From positions 62,001-126,000 of the forward strand of contig JAPDRQ010000003.1 of the NCBI GenBank assembly GCA_030247915.1: a stretch of 64,000 nt of DNA, read 5' to 3'. The notes beneath the pieces are model-generated. The model did not search any database. It saw only the letters and a list, made by a program, of their open reading frames with translations, and was not told the DNA's origin. A program made the position numbers and the translations under genes. This document shows positions 1-10,671 of the stretch, piece by piece; position 1 is the first letter of the stretch; every line of letters starts with the position of its first letter. The DNA comes from Neophaeococcomyces mojaviensis. Lineage: Eukaryota > Ascomycota > Eurotiomycetes > Chaetothyriales.

Positions 1-26
1 GCTATTGGGACTGGCTGGCGCCGAAG

Positions 27-3000
27 ATGCCGTCAAAGTTTGCGCCTACCCGCCAACGAAAGCGTAAAGTCGTCGCACGGCAATCCCAAGTTCAGCAACC
101 GCAGGATACGAACCAAGTGGTCATTACTGCGACCAAATCTGAACGGGAAGATCGGCGACAACAACTTCGCAATGAACTTCGAGCACAGCAGCTGACAATA
201 TCGGCCAAGAAGCAGAAGAGGCTAAACAAATACGTTGAGAACAAACTGAAGAAGGAAGAAAACTTGGATTTGGTCAAGAAACTTGCTGTTGAAAAAGAGA
301 AGTTTGACGTTCGTGGATTGCAGAGTTCAAAGAACTTGACTTCTAAGAAACGGACCTTTACAGACTATGTTGATGGGCAAGTTCGACACGAGCAACAGTC
401 AGAGGTGACCGAGCACGTGCAGCAGAATGGACGGGAGAAGCCTGCGCGGCGGACTCAGTGGGATGGTGATGATGTAGAGAGTGAAGACTCGTTCGAGGAG
501 GAGCACGAGGAGGCCTTTATGCCCACGAATGAACCGACGACTGATGATGCCTGGACAAAGAGCCGGGCACCACCTGTTCAGGGCACGGGTTTGGCACTAC
601 CTTTGCAGCTTGGACCTGATGGAATGCCTATCATTCCTACAAGAGGGAAGAGGAGACAGAAAGAAGAGCTCAACGGCCAAGAGACGCTCAGATCAGAGGT
701 TGACACACAGGACAAGAACTGGCGGCACAAGACTGACCAGGCTACGGAAGAGACGCCTTGGGAGGGATTTAGTTCGGAAGATGAACGAGCAGATGTGCCG
801 TCGGAGAAGCCGAAGAACCCACGAAAGATCGATGATAAAGTACTGGACGCACTGCTTGATGCTCTGGAGGACTCCGACTTTGGTGATGAAGATGACGAGG
901 ATGACGAAAATGAAAGCCAAGCGATAGCTGGAGATGGGGCAGAGCTCTCAAGTGGAGAAGATGAAGAAGTTGAGGCTTCATCAGAGGATGCAGAAGGCTC
1001 GGCTGATGCTTCTGAAAGTGACGCCGAGTCCGATGTTAGCTCCGAAACAAGCATCGCATCCTCTGGAAAAACCGAGCTCAAGCCACGCGTTTCAGCGTTC
1101 AAGTCATGGGCTACGCAGCAGCTCAACAAATCTATAGGCCATGTGCCATCATACGAGGAACCCCAAAAGGATTCATCAGAGTCAGCGGACAAGCTAATAG
1201 GCGTCAAACCAGCAGCAGGCTACCGACTGGGCGTTCAAGACCTCGAAAAGCCACGCTCTGTCCGTTCAGTATACAATGTCCACGTTAAGCGAACGGAGGC
1301 TATTCAACAATCACGAACAGAATTACCTATCTTACAGCGCGAGCAGGAAATCATGGAAGCTATTCATAACCATTCAGTGGTGGTTGTAAAGGGTGAGACT
1401 GGTAGTGGTAAAACCACGCAACTACCACAGTTTCTGTTTGAAGCTGGTTTCGGTGACAAGGAGAGCTCAACTCCAGGCATGATTGGAATCACTCAGCCGC
1501 GGCGTGTGGCAGCTGTGAGCATGGCCAAACGAGTTGCTGAAGAGCTTGGCAACCACGGAGATAGGGTCGCACATCAGATAAGGTTTGATACCACTGTGTC
1601 TTCGAAGACAGCTGTCAAATTCATGACTGATGGTATTCTACTGCGCGAACTTTCACAAGATCTGCTTCTGAAGAAGTACTCGGTTATCGTAATCGACGAG
1701 GCTCATGAAAGGAGTGTCAATACGGATCTACTGATTGGCATGCTTAGCAGAGTTGTTCCAGCACGAATGAAAAAATCCGAGCAGAATCCTGATCCAAAGC
1801 CTCTCAAGCTTGTCATAATGTCTGCAACACTGAACATTGAAGATTTTCTCCATGAAAAGCTTTTCTCACCAAGTTTACGACCGCCCATCGTGCAAGTCGA
1901 GGGTAGACAGCATAAAGTCACTACACACTTTGCTTTAAGGTCACGAGCAGACTACATTGAAGAAGTCATTGAGAAAGTCAAACGGGGGCACCGAAAACTG
2001 CCTCGCGGCGGCATGTTAGTCTTTCTGACAGGGCAGAATGAGATAAAGCATGTGTTGTCTCAACTGCGGAAAGACCTTGTTCGGTTGTCCAACTCTACCC
2101 ATGATACCACCATGCCTCGAATGCACATCTCAGCTACCGAAGTCCCCCTTGAGACAGACGACATCGAGATTGGCAATCCTGAGCATATCCACGTCAACGG
2201 GGACGAGGATGAGATAGACATACTCACAGACGAAGCAGAAGCCGACAAAGAGTTCGAGATATCCGATTACGAGGAGGAACAGGACTTCGAGCCTTCAACT
2301 GCTGTATCAAGTCATGATCAGAGCAGAGACCCCTACGATACTGTTCATTTATTACCCCTTTATTCTCAGTTGCCTACGAAAGAGCAATTACGTGTATTCG
2401 AGCCGCCTCCGGATCGAGCACGCATGATCGTACTCGCTACCAATGTGGCAGAAACGAGTTTGACCATCCCTGGCATCAGGTATGTCTTCGATTGCGGTCG
2501 GAGTAAAGAACGCAAGTATGATATTGAAAGCAACGTGCAAACTTTTGAGATCGACTACGTTAGCAAAGCTAGTGCTCAACAGCGTACAGGACGAGCAGGG
2601 AGGACTGGACCAGGTCACTGTTGGCGATTATACTCATCAGCCGTTTATGAACAATTCTTTCCTGATCATACCGAGCCGGAAATTCTACGGACTCCAGCTG
2701 AAAGCGTCGTGTTGCAACTCAAGGGCTTCCGGTATCCGCGGCCAGTCATAGATTTCCCATTCCCGAGCGCACCGCCTAAGAATATGCTGCAAAAGGCTGA
2801 GAAACTATTACGAAATCTTGGTGCAATCTCTGGCCCTGCTGGTGGTATCACTGAGTTAGGCAAGAAATTGTCAAGCTATCCGCTTTCACCACGACTCGGC
2901 AAGATCTTGTTCAATGCCATTGCGCAACCATCTATCTTGCCAGAAGTCCTAGCATTAGCTGCGGCTTTGTCGGTTGATGATATCTTCATCAACGAGACTC

Positions 3001-3932
3001 AAATCGACATGCAGGTCCGCGGCAACGAACAGGGCAAAATCTACACGACTGCAGATCACATTGAAGACAACGAGCGTGAGAGGAAAAGAGAACAATACGG
3101 CCGTGCCCATGCCCTTTTCAGCAAACACGACAAATTCTCTGATGTTCTCAAGCTCGTCACAGCAGTTCAACATTACCTCGAAGCACCGAACAGAGAGTCC
3201 TTCTGTCAGCAACACTTCCTTCGACCTAAAGCCATGTTCGAGATCTCTCAGCTCTTCAGCCAATTACGCAGTATGATCCAGGCAAACCACCCACAGATCA
3301 GCACGAAAGACGTGCAGCTGAAATCGAAGCTCAATAGTACATCATTGAAGAAGATTAGTGAGGTAGCCGCGTCAGGTTATATTGATCAGATCGCCCTCCG
3401 CTATGATCTTCACCCAACACCACCCATCCTGCCCCGCCGACCAACCCGGCCAATTGACATCCCGTATCTTCCACTCACCCCTCTCAACTCTCACTCTTCT
3501 GACCTCCTCGACCGCGCCGTCTTCATTCATCCATCCTCCGTCCTTTCGCGTCTCTCCTCCAAGTCAGTTCCGGAATACATTGTGTACCGACACCTTCAGA
3601 CCGCTCAAGCACACAACGTTTCCGCCAATGGTGATGTCAAGACAAAAACACGGATGATGCCGCTCACTACACTCGAGGCACAGACACTGTTGAGCCTGGT
3701 AAGAGATACAGGACTGATTGAGTACGGCAAGCCGGTGCCGAAGACGAAAGTTGAGGACGTGCCGAACACAAGACCGAAGGAGAGGATCTGCTGGGTTAGT
3801 GCGGAGATTAGGGACAGAGATGGAAGTGGAGCGGGAATTGGGGGTGGATGGCCACTACCGCCGAGCAGGGTGCGGCAAGTCATGGACCTGAAAGAACCTA
3901 GCGGGTGGAGGGTCGTCGAAGTACTAGCCTAA
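27..3932 (+). CDS. ECM16: DEAH-box RNA helicase, Dhr1/ECM16 (DHX37) type
   Basis: A single-exon gene of 1301 aa. The family unwinds U3 snoRNA from pre-18S rRNA in the nucleolar small-subunit processome. The first 420 residues are a charged, low-complexity nuclear tail with acidic runs. The helicase core then shows motif I GETGSGKT (456-463), motif II DEAH (557-560), SAT in MSATLN, and motif VI QRTGRAGRTGPG. The winged-helix/ratchet and OB-fold region follows. An acidic insert rich in D and E sits between the two RecA lobes, as is usual for the Dhr1/DHX37 branch. The first ATG lies 26 bp into the window, so a more upstream start cannot be excluded, but the basic start MPSKFAPTRQRKRK fits a family N terminus. 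Length matches the family. The assignment to Dhr1 rather than another DEAH helicase rests on the acidic N-terminal tail and the insert. Confidence 0.93.
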   Translation: MPSKFAPTRQRKRKVVARQSQVQQPQDTNQVVITATKSEREDRRQQLRNELRAQQLTISAKKQKRLNKYVENKLKKEENLDLVKKLAVEKEKFDVRGLQSSKNLTSKKRTFTDYVDGQVRHEQQSEVTEHVQQNGREKPARRTQWDGDDVESEDSFEEEHEEAFMPTNEPTTDDAWTKSRAPPVQGTGLALPLQLGPDGMPIIPTRGKRRQKEELNGQETLRSEVDTQDKNWRHKTDQATEETPWEGFSSEDERADVPSEKPKNPRKIDDKVLDALLDALEDSDFGDEDDEDDENESQAIAGDGAELSSGEDEEVEASSEDAEGSADASESDAESDVSSETSIASSGKTELKPRVSAFKSWATQQLNKSIGHVPSYEEPQKDSSESADKLIGVKPAAGYRLGVQDLEKPRSVRSVYNVHVKRTEAIQQSRTELPILQREQEIMEAIHNHSVVVVKGETGSGKTTQLPQFLFEAGFGDKESSTPGMIGITQPRRVAAVSMAKRVAEELGNHGDRVAHQIRFDTTVSSKTAVKFMTDGILLRELSQDLLLKKYSVIVIDEAHERSVNTDLLIGMLSRVVPARMKKSEQNPDPKPLKLVIMSATLNIEDFLHEKLFSPSLRPPIVQVEGRQHKVTTHFALRSRADYIEEVIEKVKRGHRKLPRGGMLVFLTGQNEIKHVLSQLRKDLVRLSNSTHDTTMPRMHISATEVPLETDDIEIGNPEHIHVNGDEDEIDILTDEAEADKEFEISDYEEEQDFEPSTAVSSHDQSRDPYDTVHLLPLYSQLPTKEQLRVFEPPPDRARMIVLATNVAETSLTIPGIRYVFDCGRSKERKYDIESNVQTFEIDYVSKASAQQRTGRAGRTGPGHCWRLYSSAVYEQFFPDHTEPEILRTPAESVVLQLKGFRYPRPVIDFPFPSAPPKNMLQKAEKLLRNLGAISGPAGGITELGKKLSSYPLSPRLGKILFNAIAQPSILPEVLALAAALSVDDIFINETQIDMQVRGNEQGKIYTTADHIEDNERERKREQYGRAHALFSKHDKFSDVLKLVTAVQHYLEAPNRESFCQQHFLRPKAMFEISQLFSQLRSMIQANHPQISTKDVQLKSKLNSTSLKKISEVAASGYIDQIALRYDLHPTPPILPRRPTRPIDIPYLPLTPLNSHSSDLLDRAVFIHPSSVLSRLSSKSVPEYIVYRHLQTAQAHNVSANGDVKTKTRMMPLTTLEAQTLLSLVRDTGLIEYGKPVPKTKVEDVPNTRPKERICWVSAEIRDRDGSGAGIGGGWPLPPSRVRQVMDLKEPSGWRVVEVLA

Positions 3933-4221
3933 TCAATGCAATCACCTTCGCCGAATCCCATTGTTTGCAAGATCCAAGAAGCAGTTTAGCAGATCAGGTT
4001 TTTACTTTTCCCTAACAAGAGAGTTGCATGAAGTTATAGTATTTCCAGCCAGCGCCGTACCAAAAACCGGTTCCTCCCTCAAATTCGTCAGTTCACCTGT
4101 GAGATCCCTTTTTGGCCCACAATTCATACCCAGAACAATCCAGTTCCGAGTGTTAGATCTTCATCAGCTTCAGGTCGTCGCTTTCGTCAAGGCCTCTGCA
4201 TCTCTTGCTATCAAAATCAAA

Positions 4222-6338
4222 TTAAACCAGCACACTCTTCCCATCCTTGCCACACGCACACCCGCTCTTGCCCGCCGCAACCTCCGCCGGCGTCCGCGCG
4301 TAACTGGGCGGCACATCCAAGCACGGATTCCTCACGAAGAAGTTTCTCGGCCGCAGCAGCAGCGTCATTGGTTCCGCCGGCATGACGGGAAAGTCCTCTG
4401 GAGATGGGAAGTGGGTGATGCCAAAGGTGTGCCATAGAACGACGTCTGTGTTGGCGATGTTCTCGGTCGGGTTCTCCTCGATCCATTGCGGCAGACCCAT
4501 GGACGGTTCGCCGGATGTTTGTGGCACGTGGCGGCCTGCGGGATAAAAGGATTGGTCGTTGTCTGCGAATCAGGGGTCAGTGAATTTCTTCGGATGATGG
4601 GGTGGGGAGAGTGGGGGCTTGACTTACATTTTGTGACGTGCACGGCATGTCGTGCGAAGCCTGCTCGCTTCCATACTAGTGAGCCTTTCTTGGGCAGGAG
4701 CGCGGGTACTTCCCGTGACACGAGTTTGTAGCTGACGGGTTTCTTCGAGTAGGGGTTCAGTTTGTTCTCGTTGCTCATCTCCCAGGTCCGTGATGTGCTG
4801 CCGTCGTAGTCGGACATGGCTTCCACTGGGTTGGTGAAGCGCTTCTTCTTCGCGTAGAATGCGTTGCCGTAGAAGTTTTCCTCGGAGCCGACCTCGCCGG
4901 CGCCCTGGGCAGCGTCAACTTGGAAGATCGTGTTGTTTGGCCCGTCGATGTTCGGGTCGATGCGGAGGCAAAACAGATGTTGGTGGTTGTGCGCGTTGAC
5001 GCCCGGGTAGACCTCTGTGCCCCAGCCTTTCGTTTCCTCGCCGGGGTTCATCGCGTATGTGTTCAGGATGCCAGTGAGTTTGATTTCGAGTTGTACTGTG
5101 CCGTCCTGGTGGAAGATCCAGTAGACGCAGTACTCGTAGTTGGCTGCGGTGAAGATATGGGATATAACGAGCTTTCGGGCCCGTGTCACGATGACGCTGT
5201 CGTCACGGAAATCAGTGTGCTTGAACAGGATGCCAGCGTCTTCCTCGTGAACGCAGATCGCGTTCTTGATCACCTGGGCGGCACCGGCGCGGTTTACGAA
5301 GTTGGCGTCCATGTAGTGGATTGAGCCCTTGCAGTCGCAGCCAAGAGAGAGGGAGTTTGTCATGTACCCACCGCCGTACTCGCCGAGATCAAAGGCGTGT
5401 TTCCGGTGATGCGGGCGTTCCGGGTTGCCGTAGGGCACTACCATCTCTGATAACGAGAGGCGGTAGAAGATTGGTCGGACGGCGTTCTCGGCTTTGTCGA
5501 AGTAAGTGATGTTGTTTAGGACGATGCCTTCACGGTAGTTGAAACCGACGTGGACGGACCAGTTTTGCCAATTAATGACGCGGTTGTTGACGGTGAAGGA
5601 GACGCCTTCAGGCTGGGTGATGTTTATTGGTTTTAGGTCGGTGCGGTAGCCGATTGTGTCGCGGATGGATTGAGCAGTGTAATTGTGCGGTGGTGCTGTG
5701 GAAAGCGGTCGGCGGACTTTGGGGATGTCGATGTGGATAATTTCTTGCTTGTTGCTGTCGTAGATAGGGCAGAAATCGAGCGGGTAGGTGTATTGACTGT
5801 CGTCGACGTGTGGGCGGTAGTACATTAGTGCTTGTTGGAGGCGGACGCTGTTGCCGAAGCGCTCGTCGTAGCCAATAGTCCAGGGGTCGCAGTAAACTTT
5901 GTGCATGTCTGAGGCTGGGATGCCGAGGATGGCGCATTGTTCAATGACTTTAGGGTCTTTGCGGACGACGTGCTCGACAATTTGGAGATCTTCCATGGTT
6001 ATTAGGGGCTGCACGTTGGGGGTGTGAGTCCAGGAAAGGATTTTGTGTTCGGTCAGCGAGACATGGCCGTCCATTACTTCACCATTTGGGGTGATTACAA
6101 CTATGTCGGCTATTCTAGCGGGGCGTGGGGAGTGATCTGGATCGGCCAGCCATTGTAGCATCTCTGCTTTGGGAGGTTCGAGGAGAGTGACGGCATTGTA
6201 GTAGAGTTGGCCTTTCTCTTGGCGGAGAAGGGAGGTTGCTGTTTCGATTTCTAGGCTCGAGAGGGGATCCAGTGGGTGTGGTGGCGAAACAGTGTTGGTC
6301 ACTTGGGAAGCAATCTGCTTCAACCTGTCGAGAACCAT
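4222..6338 (-). CDS. Copper amine oxidase (topaquinone)
   Basis: Two exons, 6338-4628 and 4562-4222, with a 65 bp GTAAGT/CAG intron, encode 683 aa. The enzyme oxidises primary amines to aldehyde, ammonia and hydrogen peroxide. The cofactor site AANYEY is present, and Tyr401 is the tyrosine converted to topaquinone. The copper-binding HNHQH cluster lies near residue 450, and the third ligand region GITHFPSPEDFPVMP is in exon 2. The DLGEYGGG motif and the C-terminal RHVPQTSGEP block are also typical. The splice restores that C-terminal block: unspliced reading runs into unrelated sequence. I chose the ATG giving MVLDRLKQIA; an upstream in-frame Met exists at 6401 but adds a hydrophobic stretch not seen in cytosolic or peroxisomal relatives. 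The C terminus (ending SVLV) is not a PTS1 signal. It is convergent with ECM16. Confidence 0.93.
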
Positions 6339-7215
6339 GTTGGCGATTGTGCTGTAAGTGACTAGGTTAAGGGTCAGGACAAAGCAACGTATATGGCACA
6401 CGATATTGCAGTAGCGGAGATGTGCTGGCGACCGTAACCAGATAGTTGTGGGAGATATATAATGGTTGACTCTGCTTACAGACTAGGAAACTAAACGCCT
6501 AGATGAGGAGGAGGTTGCGGCCCGTGATCCGACTTAACAGAGCGGAGGGAAGTATGTAGCCCGGTCGGGGAGAAGTAAGCTATTGTCTTGAACATTTCAT
6601 AACACGATAAGAACTGATAGAGATGTGCCGGTACTGCTGATTGGCGGAGTGTCCCGCACTGTGGCGGGTCGAGGGCATTTTTTGCCATTTATAGATTAGT
6701 GCATTTTCACAGCGTGGATCCGCGTCTGTTATACCGAAAAATGGCAGCAATTGTCCTACCCACTTTAACCAATCCGCATTCGCATTTGCAACGAATTAGT
6801 AGTGTCATCCGTTGAAACTTGTGCGTGGAATCCGAGGTGGATGATACCTGAGTGCCTGGAAGCTAAGCAAAATCGATCAATACCAAATTCGGACGGGTGG
6901 GAAAACTGGGAGCATCTTCAATATTGTTCCAAGGTTCTGACACTCTGGTATGATATTGGCTAATCTCTGCCGCCTCTTGACAACTGCGTTCACCACATGA
7001 GAAGCCCCTCTACTATGACTGAATGACCCGAAATGGGCTGCAATTCTTCTTGATCTCTGCCGATGCACAGTCCCCCAGAATCTGAATGTGTTCTGAACGC
7101 CGAAACACCTGCCCATGCTAAGATATATACAAGACCGTATTCACTTGAGCTTGGCAACTCTCCACCCTGAAATCTTGTAAAACATGCTGGTCTCACTGCC
7201 TCATCCCGTGTTCTT
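6339..7215. other. Intergenic region with no gene seen
   Basis: This 0.9 kb lies upstream of the copper amine oxidase and downstream of the NDUFB3 stop. Open frames here are short and unrelated to known proteins. It presumably contains the amine oxidase promoter and the 3' end of the NDUFB3 transcript. Confidence 0.6.
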
Positions 7216-7535
7216 TCAATGGGCAGCCATGCTCTCACCGTGGCCGTGCTTGTGTGGGTCTTCCAGGAACAGCGCTTCGTATACGCAGTACACAGCGAAG
7301 GCGCCTGCAGCTATTCCAAAGCCTGGGAAAGCTCCCTTGAGTCTATTCCATCGGGTGAAAGGGCCAGTGTATCTCCATGCTTCACTGTGGAAAACGTTGT
7401 CAGCCATCTCATCTTCACATTGGTCGTTGTGATCTCTTACGCCCTTCGCCAGGGATCCTTTGCTCTGAGTTCTTGATTTGTTGCTGCTCGTGCAAAAGTC
7501 TTGATGTCAAAACCAGTAGGATTTGGCGGTGCCAT
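7216..7535 (-). CDS. Complex I accessory subunit NDUFB3 (B12) homologue
   Basis: Two exons, 7535-7441 and 7384-7216, with a 56 bp intron (GTAAGA donor, TTCCACAG acceptor), give 87 aa. This is a small single-membrane-span subunit of mitochondrial NADH:ubiquinone oxidoreductase. The hallmark DPWRRAEAWRYTGPF is created only after splicing: DPWRR is in exon 1 and EAWRYTGPF in exon 2. It is followed by the RWNRLKGAFPGFG block and one hydrophobic segment (FGIAAGAFAVYCVYEALFL), then a His-rich tail. The length matches fungal NDUFB3. Read without the intron, the second exon would start at a false Met with a nonsense leader. It is divergent from CAF1 across 416 bp, which probably holds both promoters. 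Confidence 0.88.
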
Positions 7536-7951
7536 TTTGTCTCGCAGCAATAGGAATCGGTCTATAGGTTAGGTTCGAGCAATAAACTGTGTTCGCTAGT
7601 GGCGTACGTCGTCGCCGGCTGGACAGTGGCTGGCGTAGTTCAGGAATGTTGTCGACTTCATGACGAAGCGCAGTTGAAGCTCGGAGATGCCAAGCTCTCG
7701 CGGCTGCGCTTGCCGCGGCTAATCGCAACCGCAACTGCCTCATATTGCGGCCTCGAACGTCTGGTAGTACCACTTGAAATGATCCTCAAATCTAAGTGAT
7801 GCTGGCCACGCCCACTCAACCCGTACCTGTTTAATCTTCCGCACATGAATCATTTCACCTTCGATATTCTAGCTTTATTGAAATACTCCCATTTCTGCTA
7901 TGACCACCTTCCGAGCACATTGAAACACGGCATCGATATCTCACAAGCGTA
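7536..7951. promoter_or_regulatory. Shared upstream region of NDUFB3 and CAF1
   Basis: A 416 bp interval lies between two divergent start codons. No gene is seen in it, so both promoters must lie here. No specific binding site can be assigned with confidence. Confidence 0.5.
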
Positions 7952-9352
7952 ATGCCTCCTCCTCGCTATGGCCAACAGGCCATGAATGGGCCCTATGCAA
8001 ATCAGTTTGCCCACAATCAACTGCAGTCGCACACGCAGTCGCAGCATCTTCCACCTCCGCAACTGGGCGCACCGGCAACATTTGGTCAAGGCAACTCGTC
8101 CAGTGCAAGTCCTTTCGCAATGCCGAACAACGCTGCCGGCTTTGATCGCGGTCTAGCAGAGTCGGCCTTGTTACAAAATGCTTCGGCACAAATGGCATAT
8201 GGAAGAGGTGGGCCAGTACAAGCACATCAGCAATTCGTTGCAGCACAACAAACACAGCAAGACCCGCGAATACGAGACGTGTGGAAGGGCAATCTAAAGC
8301 AGGAGATGACCAATTTGAGGAATTTGATCGAACAGTATCCCTACATAGCTATGGATACCGAGTTCCCAGGCATTGTTGCACGACCTGTTGGTGCCTTCAC
8401 CACAAAGGCCGATTACCACTATCAAACCCTGCGCTGCAATGTTGACCTGCTCAAGATGATCCAGCTCGGAATTACTCTCTTCAAGCCAGACGGCTCACTG
8501 CCAGGCGAGACGGCCCCAGGCCAGAAACACTCCTACCCCCCAGCTTTGACTCCTGTCTGTACTTGGCAATTCAACTTTCAGTTTTCGCTGGAAGAAGACA
8601 TGTATGCCCAAAACTCGACTGCTATGTTGACACAAGCGGGTCTTGACTTTGAGAAACACAAAGTGCAGGGCATCGACCCTTTCGTCTTCGGCGCCTTGCT
8701 CATCCCTTCTGGTCTGGTCCTTGACGCCGACATCAAGTGGATTTCCTTCCACTCTGGCTATGACTTCGGCTACCTGATGAAGATCATGCTGAACAAAGAA
8801 TTACCTGACAATGAATCAGAATTTCACGATCTGCTCGACCGCTATTTCCCGTCACTTTTCGACATTAAGTATATCGTGAAGAGTGTTGGAAACAGGGGCT
8901 CGGTGAACAACAACCAAGAACTCACACCCGAAGCCAACCGTATCATCCAAATTATCACGCAAAAGTCAGGCCTGCAAGATCTTGCCAACGAGCTAGGTAT
9001 TCAAAGAGTTGGCATCCAACATCAGGCTGGCTCCGATTCGTTACTCACAGGCCAGGTTTACTTCAAAATGAAGGAGAAGATTTTTGGTGGCACAATCAAC
9101 GAAGACCAATACAAAGGTCAAGTCTGGGGTCTTAACGGACAGATGCCAGCATCCTCCAACAAAGACATGGGGACCACCTCAAACATCAATGGCACACCAT
9201 TTTATGGCTCAAACGGCGCTCCAAGCACACCACAAACTGGCAATATTGGCCTCGCGCAGACACCGGCAGCCTCCTCAGGTCTCAGTCAACAAGGTTTTGG
9301 CACTCCAGGAGCTTTCGGCAATTTCCAATATTCGGGGAAGGTGATGGGATAG
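7952..9352 (+). CDS. POP2: CCR4-NOT deadenylase CAF1/POP2
   Basis: Encodes 466 aa of the DEDD-family 3'-5' poly(A) exonuclease that shortens mRNA tails within the cytoplasmic CCR4-NOT complex. A Gln-rich N-terminal tail of about 105 residues is followed by the nuclease domain. The catalytic residues are Asp135 and Glu137 (MDTEFPG), Asp271 (SGYDFGYL) and Asp362 (HQAGSDSLLT), so the active site is complete. The C terminus FGNFQYSGK resembles the usual fungal ending. No intron is needed for the domain. What is odd is that the same frame stays open for another 240 codons after the TAG at 9350-9352 (see the next entry). Confidence 0.95.
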   Translation: MPPPRYGQQAMNGPYANQFAHNQLQSHTQSQHLPPPQLGAPATFGQGNSSSASPFAMPNNAAGFDRGLAESALLQNASAQMAYGRGGPVQAHQQFVAAQQTQQDPRIRDVWKGNLKQEMTNLRNLIEQYPYIAMDTEFPGIVARPVGAFTTKADYHYQTLRCNVDLLKMIQLGITLFKPDGSLPGETAPGQKHSYPPALTPVCTWQFNFQFSLEEDMYAQNSTAMLTQAGLDFEKHKVQGIDPFVFGALLIPSGLVLDADIKWISFHSGYDFGYLMKIMLNKELPDNESEFHDLLDRYFPSLFDIKYIVKSVGNRGSVNNNQELTPEANRIIQIITQKSGLQDLANELGIQRVGIQHQAGSDSLLTGQVYFKMKEKIFGGTINEDQYKGQVWGLNGQMPASSNKDMGTTSNINGTPFYGSNGAPSTPQTGNIGLAQTPAASSGLSQQGFGTPGAFGNFQYSGKVMG

Positions 9353-10072
9353 AAACCACCACTACCATCATTACTAACTTGCAAACGAGACACTACTTGC
9401 TCAACATATTATTGGACAGAAGCAGACCGCTGGAATGGTCAGGAAAATGCACGACAGCAGAGTTTGCTCCAGCACACTTTGAGTCGCCTTGACTTACAGC
9501 CAGCGGGCCGAGTTCATCGGCATCAACAACTTTCCTATCAACATCAGCAATCTGCTCGCGATCAAGCCTTGTTCCAGTCCCAACATTTTATGCATGCGAC
9601 GAAGCCAGCGCCATTCCCAGGAAGGATACCTACACCTCAACCAACCCCTCATCCTCCACCACCTCCACAGTCAGCATCGGAGTCGGCTAGCTATGCGATG
9701 CGGATGATGGCATTCCTGACGCGAGGATTGACAGCCAAAAATCACACAAACATACACAAAAATGCCGTGGCTGGTTCTGCCTACAATTCTGCCGTCACTG
9801 ATCTGACACCGACACATCAATTTTTCTCTCACAATCCATTACCAGCTCCTGTACCTGTTCGTCCTGTTCAGTTTCCGCTAAGGACTACACCTCCCTCTGA
9901 GCTCTTAGTCTCTGCTCAGTTTGGTCAGGGGCATTGGCAGGCGGAAAATGGTGGTAGGAGAGTTCGCTTTCTGCCGAGTCCTCATGTGCGAATTCGAGGG
10001 GAAGACGATGGTGATGATGTCCACGAGGGCAACCATAGTTTGGGTGATACTCAATTGAGCATGCATGGATGA
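9353..10072 (+). CDS. Possible C-terminal extension exon of CAF1, or unannotated gene
   Basis: The CAF1 frame, interrupted only by one TAG, stays open for 240 codons to a TGA at 10070-10072. The sequence is Gln/His-rich (LLQHTLSRLDLQ, QHQQSARDQALFQSQ), then Pro-rich (PTPQPTPHPPPPP), and ends acidic. Splicing GTGATG at 9341 to a CAG ending at 9442 (102 bp, in phase) would remove the stop. A TACTAAC branch-like site sits at 9372-9378. An in-phase alternative acceptor ends at 9499. The only internal in-frame Met suitable for an independent gene is near 9591. No known domain is recognised. It could be an alternative CAF1 isoform, a readthrough product, or a separate gene. The codon pattern and length argue against pure chance. 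Confidence 0.45.
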   Translation, partial: KPPLPSLLTCKRDTTCSTYYWTEADRWNGQENARQQSLLQHTLSRLDLQPAGRVHRHQQLSYQHQQSARDQALFQSQHFMHATKPAPFPGRIPTPQPTPHPPPPPQSASESASYAMRMMAFLTRGLTAKNHTNIHKNAVAGSAYNSAVTDLTPTHQFFSHNPLPAPVPVRPVQFPLRTTPPSELLVSAQFGQGHWQAENGGRRVRFLPSPHVRIRGEDDGDDVHEGNHSLGDTQLSMHG

Positions 10073-10671
10073 CTAGGGTGCGTCATGTTGATTTGATGTG
10101 ACCGGCGCAAGTGGTACAGGCGGGATGAGTAAGGCGTTAGATCAAAAGTCATATCACTAGGAAATTCCATTGTTGGATGCTTAGTAGATGTACAAGGATT
10201 TATGGGTTATGAAATTTGTAGCATTGGGATCATGACTAGGAGAATGGTTATTATGTACTTGAATGTACCAGTCATCCGCCCTCACACTTGCTGTTCTGTA
10301 GGCTTCCTCCTTACGTCTCTACTAACTTCTTCTATTCTTCTGCACTAGACGTTTTGTCTTCACTTCCATTCCGCCTCCGGTCTTATTGAACATTACGTAG
10401 CTCGTCCGTAGAGCGGTACGCTCAAGCACGCTTCAATTTCGCGCCATTGAGCTTCTTCGTCTGACAATTGATCTAACATGACCTGGTCGAGACTCTATTC
10501 TTATCTGGTGATTGAAATGCCTGGTATGCACGGGTGGGGTGTGCTTTCAGCTGCGGCGCTTGCCAGGTTCCACGCTAGCTGTCGTGTATCTGTTTTGAAA
10601 ATTCTCAATGCGTGGTAGCCTTCCAATGTAGCCCAGTACTGATATGACTTGTGTGTGGGATGTGCTCAGCT
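10073..10671. other. Intergenic stretch with an intron-like signal on the plus strand
   Basis: No coding region is seen. Near 10299-10347 there is a GTAGGC donor, a CTACTAAC branch-like site and a pyrimidine-rich CACTAG acceptor in the plus orientation. This may mark the 3' part of the CAF1-side transcript or a non-coding transcript. Confidence 0.35.

Noticed and set aside
578..1207. 209-codon frame antisense to the ECM16 N terminus
   Set aside because: Ser-rich shadow of the acidic/Glu-rich coding strand; no independent start context or domain.
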